Positions 1 to 8,930 of a stretch of 64,000 nt of DNA are shown here, one piece after another. A program made the translations under genes and the position numbers. The DNA lies in assembly GCA_963727955.1 (NCBI GenBank), contig CAVSII010000003.1:310001-374000 (forward strand). Reading direction: 5' to 3'. Numbering within the stretch: position 1 is the first letter of the stretch; every line of letters begins with the position of its first letter. The notes beneath the pieces were generated by a model. It had not been told where the DNA came from, did no database searches, and worked only from the letters and a program-made list of their open reading frames with translations. Source of the stretch: Bog-756 sp963727955. GTDB lineage: Bacteria > Actinomycetota > Acidimicrobiia > Acidimicrobiales > RAAP-2.

Positions 1-1714
<1,714 letters not shown>

Positions 1715-1722
1715 GTGAAGGT

Positions 1723-1770
1723 CCCTTCAGGCTGTGTTGATCCTTCAGGCGGTGTGTAGATCCTTCAGGC
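1723..1770 (-). repeat. Triplicated GCCTGAAGG repeat in the thiC leader
   Basis: Read on the minus strand, GCCTGAAGGA or GCCTGAAGGG occurs three times (1770-1761, 1750-1741, 1732-1723) with periods of 20 and 18 nt, followed each time by a similar ACACA-like stretch. The copy nearest the gene supplies the apparent ribosome-binding site of thiC. This may be a duplicated ribosome-binding segment or a regulatory repeat; the function is unknown. Confidence 0.7.
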
Positions 1771-1903
1771 TCTGTCGATTGAGTCTTCCACGCTCGGCCT
1801 ATACCGGCGAGGGGGGATTGTGACATCGTGGGCCACGCACATCACCGGTCGGCGCCGGGCCCGGCGGCCGACTCGTCGTTCCACACGAAAGGATGCCCAC
1901 ACC

Positions 1904-2368
1904 ATGGGAAAGCTCGCCCCCGGCGACAAGGCTCCCGCCTTCACCCTGCCCGATCAGGATGGGAAGAAGGTCTCCCTCAAGGACTTCGCCGGCCAGCAGG
2001 TGGTCGTGTACTTCTACCCGAGAGACGACACGCCCGGCTGCACCAAGGAGGCGTGCCAGTTCAACGACAACCTGCGGGCCTTTGCCCGGACCAAGGTGGC
2101 GGTGCTCGGCATCTCCGCCGACAACGCCGAAAAGCACCGCGCCTTCCGGGCCAAGTTCGGCCTCAAGTTCCCGTTGCTGACCGATGCCGACCACAAAGTG
2201 GGCGAGGCCTACGGAGCCTGGGGCGAGAAGACGCTCTACGGCAAGAAGTCGATCGGCGTCATCCGTTCGACCTTCCTGGTCGACGGCAAGGGGAAGATCG
2301 CCCGGGCCTGGTATCACGTGAAGGCCGACGGCCACGCCGAAAAGGTGCTGGCCGAGGTGAGCGCCTAG
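1904..2368 (+). CDS. bcp: Thioredoxin-dependent thiol peroxidase (Bcp/PrxQ)
   Basis: A 154-residue peroxiredoxin of the Bcp/PrxQ type, which reduces peroxides in the cytoplasm using thioredoxin. The active-site motif DDTPGCTKEAC gives peroxidatic Cys46 and resolving Cys51, the atypical 2-Cys arrangement typical of this family. The length matches the usual ~155 residues. An upstream in-frame start at 1820 exists, but the ATG at 1904 has an AAAGGA ribosome-binding site at good spacing and begins with the family-typical lysine/glycine-rich N terminus. It is divergent from thiC and convergent with the glycosylase gene. Confidence 0.95.
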   Translation: MGKLAPGDKAPAFTLPDQDGKKVSLKDFAGQQVVVYFYPRDDTPGCTKEACQFNDNLRAFARTKVAVLGISADNAEKHRAFRAKFGLKFPLLTDADHKVGEAYGAWGEKTLYGKKSIGVIRSTFLVDGKGKIARAWYHVKADGHAEKVLAEVSA

Positions 2369-2390
2369 TTCAGCCCGACAGGCACGACCC

Positions 2391-3173
2391 TCACCGCTGG
2401 TGGGTCGGGCACCAGTACGAGGTGCGCCCCCCCACCGTCGACCGGACCAGCTCGGTCCCGTCACGGGGGCACCGACCGCCCCGGTGGCGTTCTTCCATCA
2501 GGTCGCCTAGGTGGGAGCCGCCCTCAGCCATCAGGTCGTCGATGGTCCGGTGCAGATGACGGTGGAGGCGGCGCACCTCGGCCGGCGACAACGACCCGGC
2601 CGGCCGGAGGGGGGAAAGTCCGGCCCGCCACAGGGTCTCGTCGGCGATGAGGTTCCCCACGCCGGCGATCCGCGACTGGTCGAGCAACCGGGCTTTGAGG
2701 GGTGCCTCGGAGCCGCGCAGCGCGGCGGCCAGGGCGGCCGGTCCCACCGAGGCGGCGTCGGGTCCGAGCCGCGACAGGTCGGGGTCGAGGGTCACCCCCC
2801 CGAGCCTTCTCGGGTCCGACACCACCAGCGATCCGCCGTCCTCGAAGAAGACGGCGAACCGGTCCCAGCGGGATTCGTGACGCGTGGGCGCATACATGAG
2901 CCCGTCCACTGCCGACCGGCCGTCCACCACCAGGGTGCCGGTCATGCCGAAGCGGATCCCGAGGGTGGCGCCGCTGTCGATGTCGAGCAGGGTGACCTTG
3001 CCCAGACGTCGAGCGGCCACCAGCTGGTGCCCGACGAGGGCGGCGGTCACAGCCTCCCCGCCACCGACTCCCTTGATGAACCAGGCATCGGGAGTGGCTA
3101 CCGATGCCACCGGGCGCCCGAGGGCCCGGCCGGCCAGCCGGGTGTACATCTCGACCTCGGTGAGCTCGGGCAC
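2391..3173 (-). CDS. Fpg/Nei-family DNA glycosylase/AP lyase
   Basis: A 260-residue bifunctional base-excision enzyme that removes oxidised bases and nicks the abasic site. The GTG start at 3173 places Pro2-Glu3 at the N terminus; Pro2 is the Schiff-base nucleophile of the family. Lys59 lies at the expected position of the conserved lysine, and the H2TH segment (DQSRIAGVGNLIADE) is near residues 163-180. The C-terminal zinc region is unusual: it shows a single CPRDG and a single WCPTH, so the four cysteines of Fpg are replaced by something like His/Cys plus Cys/His. The finger arginine (GGRTSYW) is kept. It could be Fpg or a Nei-like paralogue. The frame stays open far upstream, but those residues overlap the frhB-like gene and are not coding. 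Confidence 0.88.
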   Translation of the reverse strand: MPELTEVEMYTRLAGRALGRPVASVATPDAWFIKGVGGGEAVTAALVGHQLVAARRLGKVTLLDIDSGATLGIRFGMTGTLVVDGRSAVDGLMYAPTRHESRWDRFAVFFEDGGSLVVSDPRRLGGVTLDPDLSRLGPDAASVGPAALAAALRGSEAPLKARLLDQSRIAGVGNLIADETLWRAGLSPLRPAGSLSPAEVRRLHRHLHRTIDDLMAEGGSHLGDLMEERHRGGRCPRDGTELVRSTVGGRTSYWCPTHQR

Positions 3174-3257
3174 AGCCCGACAGTACCGACCGCGGGTGAG
3201 GGGCGGCCCGCCCGACGTCGGTCGGTCGGGGCACCCGGCCCTCGCTAGGGTAAGGCG

Positions 3258-4382
3258 ATGCCCCCCGAGAAGCCGCACTGGGCCGAACTGTTCACCGAAG
3301 TGGTGACCTCCGGCCTCTGTACCGGGTGCGCCGCCTGCATCGTGGCCTGCCCGTACGACGTTCTGGGCTACGACGACACCGGGGGTCGCTACAAGCCGTT
3401 CCACATCGACGCCGACGGCGGCGCCGAAAGCTGCACCCACGGGGTCAAGGGCTGCACCATGTGCACCCGGGCCTGTCCCCGCTTCCGGCTGTGGGAGCCC
3501 GAGATCGAGAACCACCTGTTCGGCCGCGAGCGGACCACCGAGGAGGTGGCCGGGGTGGCCACCGACACCTTGCTGGTGCGGGCCACCGATCCCGAGATCC
3601 TGGAGGTCGGCCAGGACGGCGGCCTGGTCTCCGCCCTCCTCGTCTACGCCCTCGAGCACGACGTGATCGACGCCGCCCTGGTGTCGACGCTCGAGGGCGA
3701 CGGTTCGTCGTGGAAGGCCATACCGGCGGTGGCCACCACCCGGGCCGAGGTGCTGGCCGCAGCCGGATCCCGCTACACCTACTCGGCCAATCCCCTGGCC
3801 TACCCCCAGGCCATCGAGAGCGGGGCCGAGCGCATCGCCCTGGTGGGGATGGGCTGCCAGTCGTCGGCGCCACCGGTGATGGCCGCCCGCAAGGCGGGCA
3901 AGATCGCCCGGCGCCTCTCCCTGACCATCGGGCTCATGTGCTCGAAGACATTCGACGACGCCATATTCCCGGAGCTGTTCGAGGCCCGTTACGGCATCGC
4001 CCGGGGCGACATCGCCAAAATGAACATCAAAGGCGTCTTCCAGGTGTGGACCAGGGACGGGGGCTACCACGAGATCCCCCTCAAAGAGGCCCACGCCTGG
4101 ACCCGCGAGGGCTGCACCGCCTGCCCCGACTTCGCCGCCGAGCACGCCGACATCTCCACCGGCGGGATCGGGGCCTTCAGCGACTGGACCCTGACCTTGG
4201 TCCGGACCGACGAGGGACGGGAACTGCTCGACGCCATGGTGGCCGACGGCGCCGTCGAGACCCGGCCGGGGGACGACGACCCCGGAGCCATCGCCCTGCT
4301 CCACCGGTTGGCCCGGGTCAGCCGTCGGCGCTGGCCCGAAACGGCGGTGCCCATGCCGCGCCGGCTACCGGCCAAAGCGTGA
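3258..4382 (+). CDS. Coenzyme F420 hydrogenase/dehydrogenase beta-subunit (FrhB) family protein
   Basis: A 374-residue soluble Fe-S flavoprotein of the FrhB family, which passes electrons between F420 or another partner and Fe-S centres. Two N-terminal ferredoxin motifs are visible: Cys21/24/27 with Cys31-Pro, and Cys59/66/69 with Cys73-Pro. The FrhB N- and C-terminal domains follow, with the conserved GQDGGLVSALL and CxACxDF-like segment (GCTACPDF). No hydrogenase or formate dehydrogenase subunits are nearby, so the partner is unknown. The ATG at 3258 sits 6 nt after TAGGGT (3246-3251) without a Shine-Dalgarno, which indicates a leaderless mRNA. The substrate cannot be assigned from sequence. 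Confidence 0.88.
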   Translation: MPPEKPHWAELFTEVVTSGLCTGCAACIVACPYDVLGYDDTGGRYKPFHIDADGGAESCTHGVKGCTMCTRACPRFRLWEPEIENHLFGRERTTEEVAGVATDTLLVRATDPEILEVGQDGGLVSALLVYALEHDVIDAALVSTLEGDGSSWKAIPAVATTRAEVLAAAGSRYTYSANPLAYPQAIESGAERIALVGMGCQSSAPPVMAARKAGKIARRLSLTIGLMCSKTFDDAIFPELFEARYGIARGDIAKMNIKGVFQVWTRDGGYHEIPLKEAHAWTREGCTACPDFAAEHADISTGGIGAFSDWTLTLVRTDEGRELLDAMVADGAVETRPGDDDPGAIALLHRLARVSRRRWPETAVPMPRRLPAKA

Positions 4383-4586
4383 AATTTCTCTAATAATCGT
4401 CGGTAGGGGCCGAACGGCCCTAAAAACCGGCCAAAGCCGGGCCTAGGCTGGTGTTCCAAGACACCCACCCGTGTTTCGGGGACACCGAGCGGCCCGAGGA
4501 ACAGTTCTGGCCGTCCGGTGGGCCCGAAAACCGACCGTCGTCTTGCGGGCGGGGCCGACTCATTTCGATCACGGGAGGACTACCGC

Positions 4587-6929
4587 TTGTTCGCCGCCCT
4601 CGGACGGTTCACCGTGCGCTTCCGCTGGTTGATCATCGCCGGCTGGATCGTGGCCGCAGTCGTCCTTGCATCGACGCTCCCCTCGCTGGGCAGCGTCGAG
4701 AAGAACAGCAACTCCGACTTCCTACCGGCCACCTCCCCGAGCGTGCGGGCGGCCGAACTGGCCGCACCGTTCTCGTCGCCGACCATCCAGGAGACGACCT
4801 TCGTGGCCGGCGCGAACGGCGGTGTCCTGAGCTCCGCCGACCGGGCGGCCATCCAAGACGCCGAACAGGCCATGCGCCAGGTCCCCCATGTGACAGCGGT
4901 GCTGGACCAGGGGGTGTCGACCAACGGCCGGGCCGAAAGGGCGATGGTCGAGGTGTACATCCCCGCCCACTCCGACAGCACACGGGCAGTGGAGGCGGTC
5001 GATGCCCTGCGGTCGACCTTCGCCACCAGCGGCGCCCCGCCCGGCCTGGCCATGCACCTCACCGGTGGGCTGGCCGCCTCGGTGGACAATCAGAGCCAGA
5101 ACGGCCACATCCAGACCCTGGTCGAGCTGCTCTCGGTCCTGTTCATCCTGGCTCTCCTCCTCCTGACCTTCCGGGCCCTTTTGGCTCCGTTCATCGCCCT
5201 CATTCCCTCGGCCGTGGCCCTGGTGGCCGCCGGTCCGATCATCGCCGCCTCGTCCCACCTCGGCGTGCAGGTCTCCGATCTCACCCCGGTCCTGCTCATC
5301 GTGGTCCTCTTGGGGGCGGGGACCGACTACGGCCTCTTCCTCATCTTCCGGCTGCGCGAGGAGCTGCGGCGGGGCAAGGAGGCGCACCAGGCGGTGGCCT
5401 TCTCGGTGTGCAAGGTGGGCGAGTCGATCACCTTCTCCGGCCTGACCGTCATCGGCGCCCTGGCCACGGTGGTGGTGGCCACCTTCGGGTTCTACCAGGG
5501 GCTGGGCCCGGCCTTGGCCATCGGCATCGCTGTCGCCCTCTTGGCCAACCTCACCCTGCTCCCCGCCCTTCTGGCCGTGCTGGGTCGCGCCGTGTTCTGG
5601 CCCCGCGTCCCCACCGTGGGCCAGCATGCCGGGGGCGCCTGGGGCCGCATCGCCGCCCGGGTGGTGGGAAGGCCGGTCCTCACCCTGGTGATCGGCCTGG
5701 TCATCTTCGGCGGACTGGCTCTGTCCATGCTGGCCTACAGCCCCAACGGCTTCAACGACCAGCCCCCGCCGGCCACCTCCGACTCGGGGCGGGGCCAGGC
5801 GCTGCTGGCCGCCGACTTCCCGTCGGTCGAGACCAATCCGACGGCCATCCTGTTCAAGCTGCCGGTGCCGGTGTGGGACGAACCGGCCGTGCTGGCCGAC
5901 GCCCAAAAGGGCCTCGTCGCCTCCGGCCAGTTTTCGGCGGTGACCGGGGCCCTCAACCCCGACGGCGTGACCATCACCCCCTCGGCCTTGGCCGAGGCCC
6001 ACGCCGCCCTGGCCTCGCGGGGGACTGCGTCGGCTCTGCCGGTCAACCCACCGGCCGGGGTGGCCGTGTCGGCGCAGGCCTACCGGGCATATCAGGCTTC
6101 GGCCCAGTTCATCAGCGCCGACGGTCGTACCATCCAATTCGACACCGGCCTAGTGGCCGGCGGGCCCGACAGCACGGCGGCGGCCGCGGCCATGCCGGCG
6201 GTGCGGGTGGCGGTCAGCCGGGTGGCCCGGTCGATCGGTGCCACGGCCAACGGGGTCAACGGCGACGCCGCCCTGGCCAACGACGTGGGCACCCTGTCCA
6301 ACAACGACATCTCGCGGATCATCCCCATCGTCATGTTGGTGCTGGCCATCCTCCTGGCCATCGTCCTGCGCAGCCTGGTGGCGCCAATCTACCTGGTGGT
6401 GAGCGTGGGCCTCTCCTATCTCGCCTCGCTCGGGCTGGCCGTACTGGTCTTCGTGGTCATCGGTGGACAGGACGGGATCAATTTCGTCCTCCCCTTCTTC
6501 ATGTTCATCTTCATCATGGCCCTGGGCCAGGACTACAACATCCTGGTCATGACCAGGATCCGCGAGGAGGCCCACCACGCCCCCATCCGCACCGCCGTCC
6601 GTCGGGCCGTCGAGGCCACCGGCACCACGGTAACGTCGGCCGGGCTCATTCTGGCCGGCACCTTCGGCGTCCTCACCGTGACCGGCAACACTCAGGTGCA
6701 GGAGATCGGTCTGGGGCTGGCCGCGGGGATCCTGCTCGACACCTTCTTCGTGCGTACCTTGCTGGTGCCCTCGGTGGTGGTGCTGCTGGGCCGGTGGAAT
6801 TGGTGGCCGTCGCGGCTATCGGGCGAGGATCACAGCCACGACCCGGTCATACCCGACGACCTGGCGCCGACCGACGGATGCGCGGCCACCGAGCCCGAAC
6901 CGCGGGCCCTGGCCGGGGTGGGGCGCTGA
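4587..6929 (+). CDS. MMPL/RND-family membrane transporter
   Basis: A 780-residue exporter of the MMPL (RND superfamily) type, proton-driven and located in the cytoplasmic membrane; in actinobacteria such proteins export lipids or drugs. It has the duplicated layout: one N-terminal membrane helix, an extracytoplasmic domain, a helix bundle with GTDYG near residue 245, a second soluble domain, and a second bundle with GQDYN near 647. The two Asp-Tyr pairs are the proton-relay signature. I chose the TTG at 4587 because GGGAGGA at 4573-4579 lies at ideal spacing and the protein then begins LFAALGRFTVRFRW, as family members do; a GTG at 4518 has no ribosome-binding site. Substrate unknown. Confidence 0.9.
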   Translation: MFAALGRFTVRFRWLIIAGWIVAAVVLASTLPSLGSVEKNSNSDFLPATSPSVRAAELAAPFSSPTIQETTFVAGANGGVLSSADRAAIQDAEQAMRQVPHVTAVLDQGVSTNGRAERAMVEVYIPAHSDSTRAVEAVDALRSTFATSGAPPGLAMHLTGGLAASVDNQSQNGHIQTLVELLSVLFILALLLLTFRALLAPFIALIPSAVALVAAGPIIAASSHLGVQVSDLTPVLLIVVLLGAGTDYGLFLIFRLREELRRGKEAHQAVAFSVCKVGESITFSGLTVIGALATVVVATFGFYQGLGPALAIGIAVALLANLTLLPALLAVLGRAVFWPRVPTVGQHAGGAWGRIAARVVGRPVLTLVIGLVIFGGLALSMLAYSPNGFNDQPPPATSDSGRGQALLAADFPSVETNPTAILFKLPVPVWDEPAVLADAQKGLVASGQFSAVTGALNPDGVTITPSALAEAHAALASRGTASALPVNPPAGVAVSAQAYRAYQASAQFISADGRTIQFDTGLVAGGPDSTAAAAAMPAVRVAVSRVARSIGATANGVNGDAALANDVGTLSNNDISRIIPIVMLVLAILLAIVLRSLVAPIYLVVSVGLSYLASLGLAVLVFVVIGGQDGINFVLPFFMFIFIMALGQDYNILVMTRIREEAHHAPIRTAVRRAVEATGTTVTSAGLILAGTFGVLTVTGNTQVQEIGLGLAAGILLDTFFVRTLLVPSVVVLLGRWNWWPSRLSGEDHSHDPVIPDDLAPTDGCAATEPEPRALAGVGR

Positions 6930-7011
6930 GCCCACGGCGGCCCATTGAACGGACGGTGCGCCCTGTACCGGCTGGTCGGGCCGTCGGGTGGACAGAGTAC
7001 GGTGAACGGGC

Positions 7012-7671
7012 GTGGCCAGCCGACGGACTCCCCCCAGCAAACCCACGGTGGTGCTCCTGGTCCGCCACGGCAAGACCCCTACCACCGGCAAGATCCTTCC
7101 CGGGAGAGCCCCCGGCCTCCATCTGTCCGAGGAAGGGCACCGCCAGGCCGAGGCCGTGGCCGAGCGGATCGCCGCCTTCGGCACCGGGGAACGGGCGCCG
7201 GCCGCCGTCTACGCCTCTCCCCTCGAACGGACCAGCGAGACGGCCCGGCCCATCGCCCGGCGGCTCGGACTGCGGGTGCGGACCGACCGCGGCCTCCTCG
7301 AGTGCGACTTCGGCGAGTGGACCGGCGCCCGCCTCAACGCGCTGTACAAACGTCCGGAGTGGCGCCAGGTCCAGGGGACCCCGAGCAGTTTCCGCTTCCC
7401 GGGAGGTGAGTCCTTCCTCGAGATGCAGGCCCGCATGTCCTCGGCCATCACCCGCCTCGTCCGCCTCCACCGGGGGGAGACGGTGGTGGTGGTGTCCCAC
7501 GCCGACCCCATAAAGGCCGCCCTGTCCTCGGCGGCCGGTACCCCCCTCGACCTCTTCCAGCGCTTGGTGGTCTCGCCCTGCTCGGTGTCGGCCGTGATCT
7601 ACGGCGAGGGTGGGCCCGTCGTGCTCACCGTCAATTCGACGTCCTCCCTCGGTGAGCTGGCCGTCGGATGA
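7012..7671 (+). CDS. Histidine phosphatase family protein (MSMEG_4193-like phosphomutase)
   Basis: A 219-residue histidine phosphatase with the catalytic LVRHGKT near residue 17, the second arginine and glutamate region (ECDFGEWTG) and the distal VVVSHADP histidine. It resembles the actinobacterial MSMEG_4193-type phosphomutase, whose substrate is not known. Its stop overlaps the start of the DUF3090 gene by 4 nt (ATGA), and that gene overlaps the SCO1664-like gene, so the three are translationally coupled. A TACGGT box lies 8 nt before the GTG start, consistent with a leaderless mRNA. Confidence 0.9.
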   Translation: MASRRTPPSKPTVVLLVRHGKTPTTGKILPGRAPGLHLSEEGHRQAEAVAERIAAFGTGERAPAAVYASPLERTSETARPIARRLGLRVRTDRGLLECDFGEWTGARLNALYKRPEWRQVQGTPSSFRFPGGESFLEMQARMSSAITRLVRLHRGETVVVVSHADPIKAALSSAAGTPLDLFQRLVVSPCSVSAVIYGEGGPVVLTVNSTSSLGELAVG

Positions 7672-8165
7672 GCGACGGTTACGACCTGTCGGCCCCCGAC
7701 CGGGTCACGGTGGGCACCATCGGCCCGGTGGGCAGCCGCCTCTTCCTCCTCCAGTGCCGTCAAGGTCCGATCCTTCTCACCCTCAAGATGGAGAAGCAGC
7801 AGGTGGCGGTGGTGGCCGACTATCTGGCCCGCATCGTCCGGGACCAGCAGCGCCCCGGACACCTCCCCGACGACCTCCCGCTCGAGGAACCGGCCGAACC
7901 GGCCTGGGCGGTGGGGACCATCGGTGTGTCCTACGACGAGACCGACGACAGGGTGGTGCTGGTCATCGAGGAGCTGGTCGACGAGGACGAGACCGGCGCC
8001 ATCGCCCGGGTCTCCATCTCCCGAGAACAGGCGGCGGCCTTCGCCATCCAGGCCACCCGGCTCGTCGAGTCGGGCCGGCCCCCCTGTCCCCTCTGCGGAT
8101 CGCCCCTCGACCCGTCCGGTCACGAATGCCCACGCACGAACGGCCACCGGCCTCCGGCGACCTGA
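7668..8165 (+). CDS. DUF3090 domain-containing protein
   Basis: A 165-residue conserved actinobacterial protein of unknown function. The first 140 residues form the DUF3090 domain (VGTIGPVGSRLFLLQ, an acidic strand VVLVIEELVDEDE). The C terminus has CPLCG followed by HECPRTNGH, a likely zinc ribbon. It always seems to travel with the phosphatase upstream and the kinase-like protein downstream, and here overlaps both (4 nt and 40 nt), which implies one complex or pathway. No function should be assumed. Confidence 0.9.
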   Translation: MSDGYDLSAPDRVTVGTIGPVGSRLFLLQCRQGPILLTLKMEKQQVAVVADYLARIVRDQQRPGHLPDDLPLEEPAEPAWAVGTIGVSYDETDDRVVLVIEELVDEDETGAIARVSISREQAAAFAIQATRLVESGRPPCPLCGSPLDPSGHECPRTNGHRPPAT

Positions 8166-8896
8166 GCGGCTGGAGCCCCGACTGCGGCCTCGGACTCGAT
8201 CAGGCGGCCGAGTTTCTGGCCACCGGCGAGCTCACCGTCGTCGGGCGGTTGCCGTGGAGCTCCAACCTCACCTTTCTGGTGAACGTGGACACCGGCTCGG
8301 ACGAGACGCTCGGTGCCGTGTACAAACCGGGGCGGGGCGAGCGTTCACTGTGGGACTTCCCCGACCGGCTCTACCGACGGGAGGTGGCTGCCTACGCGCT
8401 GTCTGAAGCGCTGGGCTGGGGCCTGGTGCCCCCGACGGTGGTACGGGAGGACGGTCCCCTCGGCCAGGGTTCCCTCCAGCTGTTCGTGGACGCCGACTTC
8501 AGCCAGCACTACTTCACCCTGTTCGAGGAGGGGGGCCACGAAGATGCGCTGCGGACGGTGTGTGCCTTCGACGTGGTGGCCAACAACGCCGACCGCAAGA
8601 GCGGTCACGTGCTCCGGGGACCCGACGACAAGCTGTGGGCCATCGACCACGGGTTGTGCTTCCACCGGCACACCAAGCTACGCACGGTCATCTGGGAATT
8701 CGCCGAGGAGCCGGTGGGCGACGACCTGCTGGAGGATCTGGCCGCGCTAGCCAGGTCCCTTCCTGAACAGGTGGAGCGCTTGCTGTCCGGCCCGGAGATC
8801 GCCGCCCTGCAGGCCCGGATCGACGACCTGGTGGATACGGCCACCTTTCCGGTACCGGTCGGGGACCACCCGCCCTACCCGTGGCCCCTGGTCTGA
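8126..8896 (+). CDS. SCO1664 family protein (PI3/4-kinase-like fold)
   Basis: A 256-residue protein of the actinobacterial SCO1664 family, distantly related to phosphatidylinositol 3/4-kinases. Visible landmarks are a glycine/lysine strand (GAVYKPGRGERSLWDF) at about residues 55-70, a catalytic-loop-like VVANNADRKSGHVL and an IDHGLCFH motif comparable to the kinase DFG region. The ATG at 8126 overlaps DUF3090 by 40 nt. Whether it phosphorylates a small molecule or a protein is unknown; the coupled phosphatase suggests opposing roles, which is inference. Confidence 0.87.
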   Translation: MPTHERPPASGDLSGWSPDCGLGLDQAAEFLATGELTVVGRLPWSSNLTFLVNVDTGSDETLGAVYKPGRGERSLWDFPDRLYRREVAAYALSEALGWGLVPPTVVREDGPLGQGSLQLFVDADFSQHYFTLFEEGGHEDALRTVCAFDVVANNADRKSGHVLRGPDDKLWAIDHGLCFHRHTKLRTVIWEFAEEPVGDDLLEDLAALARSLPEQVERLLSGPEIAALQARIDDLVDTATFPVPVGDHPPYPWPLV

Positions 8897-8930
8897 CCGG
8901 AGGACGGCGCCAGCGGCGGGTGCGGTGGCC

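Noticed and set aside
1715..1903. TPP riboswitch before thiC
   Set aside because: No recognisable THI-box core on the minus strand; only the GCCTGAAGG repeats were seen.
2391..4304. 637-codon minus-strand ORF as one long glycosylase
   Set aside because: Only the last ~260 codons carry Fpg/Nei motifs; the upstream part overlaps the FrhB-family gene on the other strand.
4404..4422. Hairpin after the FrhB-family gene as a terminator
   Set aside because: The stem is imperfect and followed by A-run on the plus strand, so it lacks the U-tract for a plus-strand terminator.
4451..7513. 1020-codon plus-strand ORF over the MMPL gene
   Set aside because: Its Arg/Gly/Pro-rich composition is that of a frame-shadow; the MMPL frame is the real one.
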